From Lactiplantibacillus plantarum (GTDB taxonomy: Bacteria; Bacillota; Bacilli; Lactobacillales; Lactobacillaceae): a stretch of 64,000 nucleotides of DNA. The notes beneath the pieces are model-generated. The model was not told the origin of the DNA. It saw only the letters and a program-made list of their open reading frames with translations, and did not search any database. This document shows, one piece after another, positions 8,966-17,340 of this stretch (the stretch's first letter is position 1; every line of letters starts with the position of its first letter). The stretch is from the NCBI RefSeq assembly GCF_014131735.1, contig NZ_CP039121.1:620001-684000 (forward strand), written 5' to 3'. Made by a program: the position numbers and the translations under genes.

Positions 8966-9766
8966 ATGCTAAAAAATCTAATGCGCGGAATCAAAGCGCT
9001 GTGTCTAATCGGCCTCGTGTTATTTGGGTGGCGCAACTATGATACGCTTGCCCCGCGCGCGGCAGCTTTATATCAGACGAGTCGTCAGAATCTAGCGGCT
9101 GCCTTGTCGGGTGACTTATCTAGTCATTTGTTGGGTGCTGATGATACTAGCAGTGCTACCGAAGATTCGGCGACTAACTCAAGTAAGCAATCATCAGGTC
9201 AGCAGACGGATAAGACTGCGAGTGCCAGTTCGGTCACTAGCTCGAGTTCGCAAGCAACTAGTTCAACAACGCAAGCAACACCGATTGAATCGATCGTGCA
9301 GAACGCCACCTTAAAGAAGACGTATTATTATTCCTTCGATCATAATGTTCCCAAAGCGGCCCGGCAGGTCTTTCTTGAAGCTGTCGCGACTTATAACCAG
9401 ACTGGGTTAGTCCATCTGGTAGCTGGTCAAGCCAGCGGGTCACAAAATTCAGTGACTTTTTCGATGTATCATAAAAAAATGACGACTGGTGCGACCAGTG
9501 TTGAACTTGGTCATGGTGGCCCTGATATTACTAAGCAAATCAGCTGGCGGGGTACTCAATATTGGAATAACGCGACGGCTAGTCTTAACGGCTCATACGC
9601 TTCAGCTTTCAGTAAATCGGTCGCAGTTCATGAGTTAGGTCATGCGTTAGGGTTGGATCACAGTTCATCGACTGAATCCGTGATGTACCCAGTTTCACAA
9701 GGCAAGAGCACGTTATCAAGTGCTGATATTGCGGCCCTGCAAACAATTTATCAAAAGAATGCGTAA
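8966..9766 (+). CDS. Secreted matrixin-like zinc metalloprotease
   Basis: A 266-residue protein with an N-terminal signal or anchor segment (LCLIGLVLFGW). A Ser/Thr-rich linker follows at about residues 52-110. The C-terminal catalytic domain has HELGHALGLDH at 222-232, the metzincin zinc motif HExxHxxGxxH, then VMYP, the Met-turn. Metzincins of this size are M10-like secreted endopeptidases; substrates in lactobacilli are unknown to me. GAGGAG precedes the ATG. The Ser/Thr linker suggests that the enzyme is held away from the cell wall. Confidence 0.85.
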   Translation: MLKNLMRGIKALCLIGLVLFGWRNYDTLAPRAAALYQTSRQNLAAALSGDLSSHLLGADDTSSATEDSATNSSKQSSGQQTDKTASASSVTSSSSQATSSTTQATPIESIVQNATLKKTYYYSFDHNVPKAARQVFLEAVATYNQTGLVHLVAGQASGSQNSVTFSMYHKKMTTGATSVELGHGGPDITKQISWRGTQYWNNATASLNGSYASAFSKSVAVHELGHALGLDHSSSTESVMYPVSQGKSTLSSADIAALQTIYQKNA

Positions 9767-9860
9767 TTTATTTTCGTAATACCAAACAAAATTTAACCAC
9801 TTTTCAAATTTTGACCTATAATCAAGGTGTATCAAAAATTAGAAAGGAAGTTGTTTTAGT

Positions 9861-10079
9861 ATGGCTGCAGCAGTTGAAATGAACAGTATGTTAGACGAAA
9901 AGATGACGGACGTGTTTGATTGGAGCGACTCTAAGTTACCCGTACGGGATGCGATTTGGAATCACTTTATGGACGCTGATAGTCATGATACTGACAAGAC
10001 GGCTGACGAAGTAGCGCCTTATATGAGTATGGACGAAGCTAAGCTCAAGAGCGAAGTTGAAAAACTCTTAAAGGCTTAA
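9861..10079 (+). CDS. Small acidic protein, 72 residues
   Basis: Not recognised as a named family. It is a soluble, acidic, helix-rich protein with no membrane segment. A good -10 (CTATAAT near 9818) and AGAAAGGAAG before the ATG indicate real expression. It has its own terminator downstream at 10117-10152. Confidence 0.7.
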   Translation: MAAAVEMNSMLDEKMTDVFDWSDSKLPVRDAIWNHFMDADSHDTDKTADEVAPYMSMDEAKLKSEVEKLLKA

Positions 10080-10116
10080 CTAGAATAACGACCATGACGG
10101 CCTAATTTTTGAATGG

Positions 10117-10152
10117 GAACTGATTGCCAGTTTAGTAATCAGTTCTTTTTTT
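10117..10152 (+). terminator. Terminator after the 72-residue protein
   Basis: GAACTGATT and AATCAGTTC form a nine-bp stem followed by a T7 run. Confidence 0.85.
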
Positions 10153-10305
10153 ATGCTTTTAATCCGGCTGAATAAGCTGGTTGGTCAGGGGGGCCTCTCA
10201 ACCGAAGCTAATCAAGACCAAAAATAATTTTTTTGAATTACTGTCGACACTATGAGCCCGTAGTGGTTTACCTTTTAATTAATATAAAAATAATTAAAAA
10301 TTCAC

Positions 10306-10334
10306 TTGACTTATAATTAAAAGTTAATTAATCT
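10306..10334 (+). promoter_or_regulatory. Promoter of the branched-chain amino acid transport operon
   Basis: TTGACT at 10306-10311 and TAATCT at 10329-10334 are separated by 17 bases in an AT-rich context. The leader peptide begins about 50 bases downstream. Confidence 0.55.
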
Positions 10335-10382
10335 AAGAAACATCAACATTACAAAAACTTTTGAAAGCGAGGCGCGTCAATT

Positions 10383-10475
10383 ATGAAAATTCAATCTAAC
10401 CTAACCAACTTGTTGACAACCCTTGCTGTTCAAAATTTAGCCTTATTATTAACGAAGAAGGACCCGGTCACTTGA
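10383..10475 (+). CDS. Leu-rich leader peptide (30 residues)
   Basis: A 30-codon frame with eight Leu, two Val and one Ile. Three consecutive Leu codons (TTA TTA TTA at 10443-10451) lie near its end, and Leu-Leu at codons 10-11. It is followed by competing hairpins and a terminator, and then by a branched-chain amino acid ABC transporter. Composition and position are those of leader peptides in leu/ilv-type transcription attenuators, where ribosome stalling on scarce Leu-tRNA allows read-through. The ribosome binding site (GCGAGG) is modest. Too short for routine gene callers. Confidence 0.75.
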   Translation: MKIQSNLTNLLTTLAVQNLALLLTKKDPVT

Positions 10476-10585
10476 CCTTGAGTATAACTCAAAATTCAAG
10501 TGAACTGAGCCCTTCTTTCCCATTGTGGTAATGAGGCTCAGTTCCGGGTAAAGGCCTCATTCACTACGGTGGATGAGGCCTTTTT
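10469..10585 (+). promoter_or_regulatory. Transcription attenuator of the liv operon
   Basis: CACTTGA (10469-10475, overlapping the leader stop) can pair with TCAAGTG (10496-10502). GAACTGAGCC (10502-10511) pairs perfectly with GGCTCAGTTC (10535-10544). AAAGGCCTCAT (10550-10560) and ATGAGGCC (10573-10580) plus TTTTT form the terminator. ATGAGGC occurs twice, at 10531-10537 and 10573-10579, so the first copy can pair with GCCTCAT at 10554-10560 instead and break the terminator. That is an antiterminator/terminator switch. No T-box sequence (TGGNACCGCG) is present. Confidence 0.7.
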
Positions 10586-10647
10586 GTGACTTAAGGAGGA
10601 TCGGGGTCAACAACGTAGCAATAAAAAAACGAAAGTGGGAATAACTA

Positions 10648-11841
10648 ATGAAAAAATGGGAAAAACAAACGATGAAGATTGCAGCACTTGGTGCGATGGC
10701 GTTGACACTGGCAGGGTGTGCCACTGCCAAATCAAGTTCAAGTCAAGGAAATAATCCTGGCAAGACTATTAAAATTGGGGTCAATATGGAATTGTCTGGA
10801 TCTGCGGCCGGTTATGGAGACCAGCAAAAGCAAGGCATTCAGTTAGCCGTCAAGAAAATCAATAAGAGCGGTGGAATCAAGGTTGGGGGGACCAAGAAGA
10901 AAATTCAGTTGGTGATCCGGGACAATAAGACATCGAACACGACTGCTGCTTCCGTGGCTGCCCAGCTCGTGAATAACGATAAGGTCGTGGCCGTAGTTGG
11001 TCCCGCGACAACTAGCGCCGGGACTGCGGCGATCCCTAATATGACTAAGGCGGCAGTACCATCAGTCAGTCCATCAGCGACCGATCCGGATTATACGTTG
11101 CAAAAGAGTGGCAAAGTTCAAAAGTACATATTCCGAGCTTGCTATCAGAATAATTTTCAAGGAGCCACGGCAGCAACCTTTGTGACTAAGAACTTGAAGG
11201 CGAAACGCGTCGCCATTTTGACTGATAACTCCAGTGATTACGGCACGGGCCTAACAAAGGCGTTTAAGAAGCAGTATCGGGGCACGGTCGTTAGCAGCCA
11301 AACGTTCCAAGAGGGCGATAAGGACTTTAATGCCATCCTAACTGCGTTGAAACATAAAAAGATCGATGCCATATATGCGCCTGGTTACTATTCAGAAATC
11401 GGTCTAATCGTTAAGCAAGCGCGGCAAGCGGGAATCAAGGCTCCAATCGTTGGTAGTGACGGGATGGCGGATGCTAAATTAGCCCAGATTGCTGGCAAGT
11501 CTAATGCTACCAATGTTTATTACACGACGCCATTTTCTACTAAGGCTTCGGCAACGAACAAAGTTGCTTCGAAATTTATGAGTGCTTACAAGGCAAAGTA
11601 TGGTAGTACCGCACCAACTTTTTCAGCACTCGCTTATGATTCGGTTTATATGATCAAAGCAGCCATCGAAAAGGAAGGCTCGGCTAATTCTGTTAAAATC
11701 GCCGATGGTTTAGCCAAACTTAAGAACTTCAAGGGTGTCACTGGGACGACGACTATCGATAAGCAACATAATCCTGAAAAGACGATTTCAATTGAACAAT
11801 TGACGAATGGCGTGGTCAGCAAGGTTTATAACGTCAAATAG
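10648..11841 (+). CDS. livJ: Branched-chain amino acid ABC transporter, substrate-binding lipoprotein
   Basis: A 397-residue lipoprotein; the signal peptide ends in LTLAGC with the lipidated Cys at residue 24. The mature part is a Leu/Ile/Val-binding periplasmic-binding-protein type I fold: IKIGVNMELSGSAAGYG at the N-terminus, then VVGPATTSAGTAAIPNM and ILTDNSSDYGTG, all typical of LivJ/LivK. It captures branched-chain amino acids (perhaps other amino acids) at the cell surface and delivers them to LivHM. First structural gene after the Leu attenuator, which supports the substrate call. Confidence 0.9.
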   Translation: MKKWEKQTMKIAALGAMALTLAGCATAKSSSSQGNNPGKTIKIGVNMELSGSAAGYGDQQKQGIQLAVKKINKSGGIKVGGTKKKIQLVIRDNKTSNTTAASVAAQLVNNDKVVAVVGPATTSAGTAAIPNMTKAAVPSVSPSATDPDYTLQKSGKVQKYIFRACYQNNFQGATAATFVTKNLKAKRVAILTDNSSDYGTGLTKAFKKQYRGTVVSSQTFQEGDKDFNAILTALKHKKIDAIYAPGYYSEIGLIVKQARQAGIKAPIVGSDGMADAKLAQIAGKSNATNVYYTTPFSTKASATNKVASKFMSAYKAKYGSTAPTFSALAYDSVYMIKAAIEKEGSANSVKIADGLAKLKNFKGVTGTTTIDKQHNPEKTISIEQLTNGVVSKVYNVK

Positions 11842-11871
11842 TCAGACTAGTGAAAGCGTGGGGGAACACAT

Positions 11872-12750
11872 ATGCAGACATTTGGACAACAATTGATCAA
11901 CGGACTATCGCTAGGAAGTATCTACGCGTTATTGGCGCTAGGCTACACGATGGTTTATGGCATTATCAAATTAATTAATTTTGCACATGGCGATATTTAT
12001 ATGTTGGGGGCCTTTTGGGGCTATTACAGTTTGAAGTCACTACACTTTAACTTTGTTGCGGCGCTCCTGTCCGCAATGGTGATCTGCGCAGTTAGTGGTG
12101 TGATTATTGAATACTTCGCGTACCGCCCATTACGCCATTCACCGCGAATTACCGCGCTAATCACGGCAATCGGTGTTTCATTCTTGCTTGAGAATGGAAT
12201 GTCATACTTTGTTGGTGCGAGTGCCCGTTCATTTCCCCAAGCAATCAAAGTGGTGACTTATCACTGGGGCGGATTGCGGGTATCGAATGTGCAGCTACTG
12301 ATCTTAGGAACGGCGTGCCTATTAATGATTCTATTGGAATTAATTATCAAACGTACCAAAATGGGTAAAGCAATGCGGGCCGTTTCTGTTGATCCCGAAG
12401 CTGCACAGTTGGTGGGCATCAATCTTAACCATACGATTTCGTTCACGTTCGCATTAGGGTCTGCAATGGCCGGCGCTGCCGGAGTCCTGATTGGCCTATA
12501 CTATAATTCGATTGATCCGTTGATGGGCATGACGCCCGGTATCAAGGCCTTTGTTGCAGCTGTGATTGGTGGGATTGGTTCCGTGCCTGGGGCTTCATTG
12601 GGGGGCTTTATTATCGGCATCCTGGAGACTGGTGTTCAGGCGATTGGCCTATCCGCATACAAGGACGCGGTGGTTTACTTTGTCTTAATTGTTATTTTGC
12701 TCGTGTTGCCGGCTGGAATATTCGGTAAACGAACCAAGGAAAAAGTCTGA
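11872..12750 (+). CDS. livH: Branched-chain amino acid ABC transporter permease LivH
   Basis: A 292-residue LivH-type permease with about eight membrane segments. N-terminal NGLSLGSIYALLALGYTMVYG and the adjacent INFAHGDIYMLGAF are hallmark LivH sequences. The cytoplasmic EAA-like loop reads GKAMRAVSVDPEAAQLVGIN and contacts the ATPases. It forms the channel with LivM. The start follows GGGGGAAC. It lies 30 bases after livJ and 16 bases before livM. Confidence 0.95.
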   Translation: MQTFGQQLINGLSLGSIYALLALGYTMVYGIIKLINFAHGDIYMLGAFWGYYSLKSLHFNFVAALLSAMVICAVSGVIIEYFAYRPLRHSPRITALITAIGVSFLLENGMSYFVGASARSFPQAIKVVTYHWGGLRVSNVQLLILGTACLLMILLELIIKRTKMGKAMRAVSVDPEAAQLVGINLNHTISFTFALGSAMAGAAGVLIGLYYNSIDPLMGMTPGIKAFVAAVIGGIGSVPGASLGGFIIGILETGVQAIGLSAYKDAVVYFVLIVILLVLPAGIFGKRTKEKV

Positions 12751-12766
12751 GGGAGGCGCCAAATTA

Positions 12767-13729
12767 ATGAAAGCAAATTTGAAAACTAACATGGCGTGGC
12801 TCGGTGTGATGGTTATCGGCTTTGTTGTGATTGACGGTTTAGAGCTGATGGGCGTCATTAACTCGTTTATTGAAAATATGCTGGTGACGATTGGTATCAA
12901 CGTTATATTGGCGGTGGGACTCAATCTGATTATTGGGTTTGCAGGCCAGTTCTCGCTTGGTCACGCCGGCTTTATGGCAATTGGCGCCTACGCGACTGGT
13001 ATTATGACCCAAACAATGGCGACGCCCGCGGGATTTTATCTGTCGATGATCGTCGGCATGGTGATTGCCATGGTAGCGGCGGTCATTGTTGGCATCCCAA
13101 CATTACGATTGCGCGGTGATTACTTAGCCATTGCGACGATGGGGGCGGCCGAAATCATTCGGATTCTAATCAATAATCTGAAAATTACGAACGGTGCAGC
13201 GGGGTTATTCAATATCCCGGCACTTGCTTCGTGGGCAACGGTGTACGTCTTAATGTGTCTGACAACGATTATCACGGTCAACTTTATTCACAGTCGCGGT
13301 GGTCGGGCCGTGATGGCTGTGCGGGATGATGAACTGGCGGCTGGTGCCATGGGAATCAATACGACGCGCTGGAAGTTGGCCGCTTTTGTCTTTGGCGCGG
13401 CGACTGCGGCGATTGGTGGGTCGTTGCACGCGGCCTACATTCAGACGATTGCGCCGGGTGATTTTAATATCATGGCTTCCATTGCGATTCTGATTATTGT
13501 CGTACTCGGTGGGGTCGGCAGTATTACCGGGACTTTCGTAGCCGCAATCGTATTAGGAGCGCTCGACACGATCTTACAAAACTTCGGTACGATCCGAATG
13601 ATTATTTATTCATTGGCACTGATTTTGATTATGCTTTTTAAGCCAGCCGGACTGTTAGGAACGTGGGAGTTCTCATTCACGCGTCTATTCAGACGGCGAT
13701 CAACTAAGGAGGCGGTTAACCATGAGTAG
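12767..13729 (+). CDS. livM: Branched-chain amino acid ABC transporter permease LivM
   Basis: A 320-residue LivM-type permease. LNLIIGFAGQFSLGHAGFMAIGAY is the family hallmark (only part quoted: GFAGQFSLGHAGF), and MAVRDDELAAGAMGIN is the ATPase-contact loop. GGGAGG before ATG 12767 decides the start; the frame is open upstream inside livH. Its end overlaps livG by eight bases, so the two are translationally coupled. Confidence 0.95.
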   Translation: MKANLKTNMAWLGVMVIGFVVIDGLELMGVINSFIENMLVTIGINVILAVGLNLIIGFAGQFSLGHAGFMAIGAYATGIMTQTMATPAGFYLSMIVGMVIAMVAAVIVGIPTLRLRGDYLAIATMGAAEIIRILINNLKITNGAAGLFNIPALASWATVYVLMCLTTIITVNFIHSRGGRAVMAVRDDELAAGAMGINTTRWKLAAFVFGAATAAIGGSLHAAYIQTIAPGDFNIMASIAILIIVVLGGVGSITGTFVAAIVLGALDTILQNFGTIRMIIYSLALILIMLFKPAGLLGTWEFSFTRLFRRRSTKEAVNHE

Positions 13730-14501
13730 CCGGTTATTAGACGCACAAGGGTTGGTCAAAAACTTTGGCGGCCTGACCGCCGTTGCTGACGTTTCACTCC
13801 ATTTTGATCAAGACGAGCTGATTGGTTTGATTGGCCCGAATGGTGCTGGTAAAACCACGTTATTCAACTTGTTGACTGGTGAAACGCCGGTTAGTTCGGG
13901 TAGCATTAGTTTCTACACAGATCAGGGCGTGGTGTCGTTAAATGGCAAGCAGCCCGCTGCGATTGCTCGGGTTGGTATTTCACGGACATTTCAGAATATC
14001 CGGTTGTTCAAGGAGATGAGTGTACTCGATAACGTGCGCATTGCAATGACCAATCATTATCATGAACGGTTTTTGACTAGCATCCTGCGCTTACCTAAGT
14101 ATTACCAGACTGAGCGGGCAATGACCCAGGCGGCGCAAGCCTTATTAGCGATGTTTGATTTGACCGCCGTCGCTGATCAGCCCGCAAAGAGTTTACCATA
14201 TGGTATTCAGCGGCGATTAGAGATTGTGCGGGCCCTGGCGACGAAGCCCAAGTTACTCTTCCTTGATGAACCCGCAGCGGGCATGAATCCCGAAGAAACG
14301 GCGGATTTGACGCGCTTGATTCGCCGAATTCAACAAGAATTTCATATTACCGTTGTGCTAATTGAACACGACATGTCACTAGTTATGAACGTAGTCGAGC
14401 GGCTCTACGTGTTGGAGCACGGGGCGTTACTGGCAACTGGGACGCCAAAAGCCATTCAACATGATCCGGCCGTTATCAAGGCCTATCTAGGAGGGGTGTA
14501 A
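13722..14501 (+). CDS. livG: Branched-chain amino acid ABC transporter ATPase LivG
   Basis: A 259-residue ABC ATPase. Walker A is GPNGAGKTT around residues 38-46 and Walker B is LLFLDEPAAGMNP. The signature reads LPYGIQRRLEI, a LivG-type variant of LSGGQ. The typical LivG insertion between the Q-loop (SRTFQNIRLF) and the signature is present. It pairs with LivF to power LivHM. Overlaps livM by eight bases and abuts livF with no gap. Confidence 0.95.
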   Translation: MSSRLLDAQGLVKNFGGLTAVADVSLHFDQDELIGLIGPNGAGKTTLFNLLTGETPVSSGSISFYTDQGVVSLNGKQPAAIARVGISRTFQNIRLFKEMSVLDNVRIAMTNHYHERFLTSILRLPKYYQTERAMTQAAQALLAMFDLTAVADQPAKSLPYGIQRRLEIVRALATKPKLLFLDEPAAGMNPEETADLTRLIRRIQQEFHITVVLIEHDMSLVMNVVERLYVLEHGALLATGTPKAIQHDPAVIKAYLGGV

Positions 14502-15206
14502 ATGCTTAAAGTACGTGATTTAGTCGTTAATTACGGCGCGATTCAGGCAGTCAAAGGTGTTAGTTTTGACGTGCAACAGGGTGAAATCGTTACGTTGATT
14601 GGTGCTAACGGCGCCGGGAAATCTACGTTGTTGCACACGATATCTGGCTTGATGCGTCCGGTCAGTGGTTCTATTCACTATTTGGATCAACCCATCCAAA
14701 AGACGGCCGCTCCTAAAATTGTGCGGGCGGGTATCTCGCAAGTTCCTGAAGGACGCCATATTTTTCCCGGCCTGTCTGTTCAAGAAAATCTACAAATGGG
14801 TGCTTTTTTACGGCAGGATCGGGGTCAATTGGCTCAGACTTATCAGCAAGTTTACGACTACTTTCCAATTTTGAAGAAACGTCGGCATCAAGATGCCGCG
14901 ACGCTCTCAGGTGGTGAACAACAAATGTTGGCGATGGGCCGCGCACTGATGGCGCAGCCCAAGCTGATGTTGCTTGACGAACCTTCAATGGGATTAGCGC
15001 CCATCTTTATTAATGAGATCTTTGAGATCATCAAGGCAATCAATCAGGCTGGAACGACGGTTTTACTAATTGAACAAAATGCCAATCAAGCCCTGAAAAT
15101 CGCTGACCACGGCTATGTCTTAGCTAGTGGACAAGTCAAGCTTAGTGGTCGGGGTTCCGAATTATTAGCTAATTCAGAAGTTCAGAAAGCTTATCTAGGG
15201 GGTTAA
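14502..15206 (+). CDS. livF: Branched-chain amino acid ABC transporter ATPase LivF
   Basis: A 234-residue ABC ATPase, the usual LivF length. Walker A is GANGAGKST, the signature LSGGEQQMLAMGRAL, Walker B LMLLDEPSMGLAP. QVPEGRHIFPGLSVQENL is a LivF hallmark. Starts on the base after the livG stop, behind GGAGGGGTG. The acuB-like gene begins three bases after its stop. Confidence 0.95.
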   Translation: MLKVRDLVVNYGAIQAVKGVSFDVQQGEIVTLIGANGAGKSTLLHTISGLMRPVSGSIHYLDQPIQKTAAPKIVRAGISQVPEGRHIFPGLSVQENLQMGAFLRQDRGQLAQTYQQVYDYFPILKKRRHQDAATLSGGEQQMLAMGRALMAQPKLMLLDEPSMGLAPIFINEIFEIIKAINQAGTTVLLIEQNANQALKIADHGYVLASGQVKLSGRGSELLANSEVQKAYLGG

Positions 15207-15208
15207 GT

Positions 15209-15844
15209 ATGAGTGTTGCAGATTATATGACACCACGCCTGGTCGTTGTTAGTCCTAAAACGACGATCAGTGTGGCGGTCGAATTAATGAAGAAAAATGC
15301 GATTCATCGGTTACCTGTCATGGCAGGTAATCGAATGGTCGGCTTGATCACGCATGGTATCATTCAGCGTGCGATGCCATCACAGGCCACGAGTTTGTCG
15401 GTGTATGAATTAAATTACTTACTTACTAAGACGACGGTGGATCAAATCATGGAAACGGCGGTTCAAACTGTCGCAGCAACCGCTCAGTTAGAAACAGCGA
15501 TTGCAACGATGCGGAAAAATAAGATCGGCGTACTACCAGTCATGACGGGCGACCAAGTTGTGGGCATCATTACTAATAATGATATCTTGGATGCGTTCTT
15601 AAATATTGCTGGTTACGGCCAGCCGGGAATCGTAACTCGGGTGGTGGTCCATCATGACCATGTCGGCGTAATTTTTGCCATCGGAAAGGTCTTAACAGAA
15701 CACGATTTAAGTATTCAGACGTTAATGGTCGTAAATCACCAGGCTGAAAAAGTGATTGAGCTCCACGTGAATAGTGAACAGGCCGCCGATGTTAACCAAG
15801 TCTTGACAGCAGCAGGTTTTGAAGTACAACCGGTCAGTGATTAG
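15209..15844 (+). CDS. CBS-domain protein with C-terminal ACT-like domain (AcuB-like)
   Basis: A 211-residue cytosolic protein. Two CBS motifs fill residues 1-130 (VADYMTPRLVVVSP and VDQIMETAVQTVAAT). An ACT-like region from about 135 onward (GVIFAIGKVLTEHDLSIQTL) ends the protein. This is the AcuB layout. CBS pairs bind adenine nucleotides and ACT domains often bind amino acids. It is the last gene of the liv operon, two bases after livF, so a regulatory or feedback role in branched-chain amino acid uptake is plausible. This is inferred. Confidence 0.8.
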   Translation: MSVADYMTPRLVVVSPKTTISVAVELMKKNAIHRLPVMAGNRMVGLITHGIIQRAMPSQATSLSVYELNYLLTKTTVDQIMETAVQTVAATAQLETAIATMRKNKIGVLPVMTGDQVVGIITNNDILDAFLNIAGYGQPGIVTRVVVHHDHVGVIFAIGKVLTEHDLSIQTLMVVNHQAEKVIELHVNSEQAADVNQVLTAAGFEVQPVSD

Positions 15845-15934
15845 CTCTGGCGGCTATTGTCTATTATTGGAGATTAGGTGGCTAAAGACATCGCGTTGTA
15901 CAAAGTTATAGGGCGTGGTGAAAGTGTGTGGGCA

Positions 15935-15976
15935 CAAAAAAGATTCAGGATGATTCAATCCTGAGTCTTTTTTTTT
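15935..15976 (+). terminator. Terminator of the liv operon
   Basis: AAAAAGATTCAGGAT pairs with ATCCTGAGTCTTTTT, followed by more T residues. Confidence 0.9.
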
Positions 15977-16484
15977 GACGTATTGTTACTTAAGACTGCG
16001 GTCGACTGAATGTTTTATAGACAGGACATTCGCTAGCTGATGGGAAATTACGGCAACTAACTAGTACTTGTGAGGAGTAGTGATAACTGATTGAGTTCGT
16101 TATTACCATGCGGTTTTGAGCGGTACACACAAATTTAAGACCGGATAATAAAATTGATAGCAAACCGAGACTGATCAAGAAGAACGATACTGACCTGAAC
16201 GTGACAATAAAAAAAATTATTATTAATTGGATTAAATCCCTATCTGTTGTTTTATTAATGTTGTACAAGTATTAGAAAAACAGCGGATAGAACGTTTTTT
16301 AATGCAAAAATGATGAAACAAAAAATTAATGCCACATACAAAATACGGCCGGAACAGTTGACCTGGTTGATTTTCACGAGTTAACAAAGAAGCAACTCAA
16401 AGATTAAGGGGTTGTAATTGTTGGGAAGTGTGGTAAATTATTAGTGCAGTTAATGAATTAGGCAAACTAAAGGGGATGCACGAT
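15977..16484. other. Intergenic region before the csc cluster
   Basis: About 500 AT-rich bases. A minus-strand frame at 15990-16268 starts with TTG, has no ribosome binding site, and its hydrophobic stretch follows from AT-rich sequence; I do not call it. No repeat or RNA gene is visible. The csc promoter presumably lies near 16380-16460. Confidence 0.5.
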
Positions 16485-17267
16485 ATGAAAAAAGTAGTAG
16501 GCAGTTTACTCATGACCAGTACCATTTTATTGGGGGCCTTAACGCCAATCGTTGGTCACGCGGCCGATGGTGAAAATCGGAGTGGGACGACGAATGCAAC
16601 GGCAACGTTTACGGCAAATACCACTAATCCAGTTGATCCGGTCGATCCGACTGACCCAACGAAACCACTTGACCCTAAGCCTGGTGATGGCGATAACGGT
16701 GCCAATTCCGGTGCTGGTTTGTCACTGATCTATGCGCCCGGTAAACTTGATTTCGGTTCACATGAAATTGACGTGATCAATAACCAAAGCTATAAAGCAT
16801 TAACAGGTAGCGATGGTAGCACGGTCACCATGGGGTCAACGAGTAAAGTTGGTTTACAAGTCTCTGATCAACGCGGGACGAATGCGGGTTGGACATTGAG
16901 TGTTGCCGCTGCGGATGGCACGGATGGTAACTTAAGTACGCTTAAGGGGGCCACGGTCTCCTTACCTGCAGGGACGGTCATTTCTTCCGGATCGGAAGCT
17001 AGCAACGGCAGTACCGGTGGTAATGGTGCGGTCGGACAAGCTGTTGAACTTGACTTAGGTAGTCAAGCTTCGACTAGTGCCGGGGCGTCCTTTACGGGGA
17101 CAACTTCTGGGAATGTTATGACAGCAGCGGATAAGAGTGGGGCGGGGATTACGTCGGACTTGCTTGATCCGGCTGCAGTTAAGTTGAACGTCGTGGCTAA
17201 CACGGCGGCCGCTACGACTTACAAGGGCGTCCTAAATTGGACATTAACATCATCAGCAGATAATTAA
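16485..17267 (+). CDS. cscB: WxL-domain surface protein (CscB-like)
   Basis: A 260-residue secreted protein. A signal peptide ends near VGHAA. A Pro-Asp-rich spacer (VDPVDPTDPTKPLDP) follows, then a WxL domain with the two diagnostic motifs WTLSV and, at the extreme C-terminus, WTLTSS. WxL domains bind peptidoglycan non-covalently. ATG 16485 is preferred to ATG 16476, which is too close to AGGGG. First gene of a four-gene csc-type cluster with a DUF916 protein, a small LPxTG protein and a second WxL protein. The clusters are thought to build surface complexes that bind plant polymers. Confidence 0.9.
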   Translation: MKKVVGSLLMTSTILLGALTPIVGHAADGENRSGTTNATATFTANTTNPVDPVDPTDPTKPLDPKPGDGDNGANSGAGLSLIYAPGKLDFGSHEIDVINNQSYKALTGSDGSTVTMGSTSKVGLQVSDQRGTNAGWTLSVAAADGTDGNLSTLKGATVSLPAGTVISSGSEASNGSTGGNGAVGQAVELDLGSQASTSAGASFTGTTSGNVMTAADKSGAGITSDLLDPAAVKLNVVANTAAATTYKGVLNWTLTSSADN

Positions 17268-17340
17268 ATTAATGAACTTGGAGATGACCACGTAATAGTG
17301 GGCGTCTCTTTTACATAATAATCGACGGGGGGACGCAATA

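Noticed and set aside
10550..10585. T-box riboswitch ahead of the liv operon
   Set aside because: GGTGG occurs in the terminator loop, but the conserved TGGNACCGCG antiterminator and a specifier stem are absent; leader peptide attenuation explains the region better.
15990..16268. Minus-strand hydrophobic frame of 92 codons
   Set aside because: TTG start, no ribosome binding site, AT-rich composition, no family signature.
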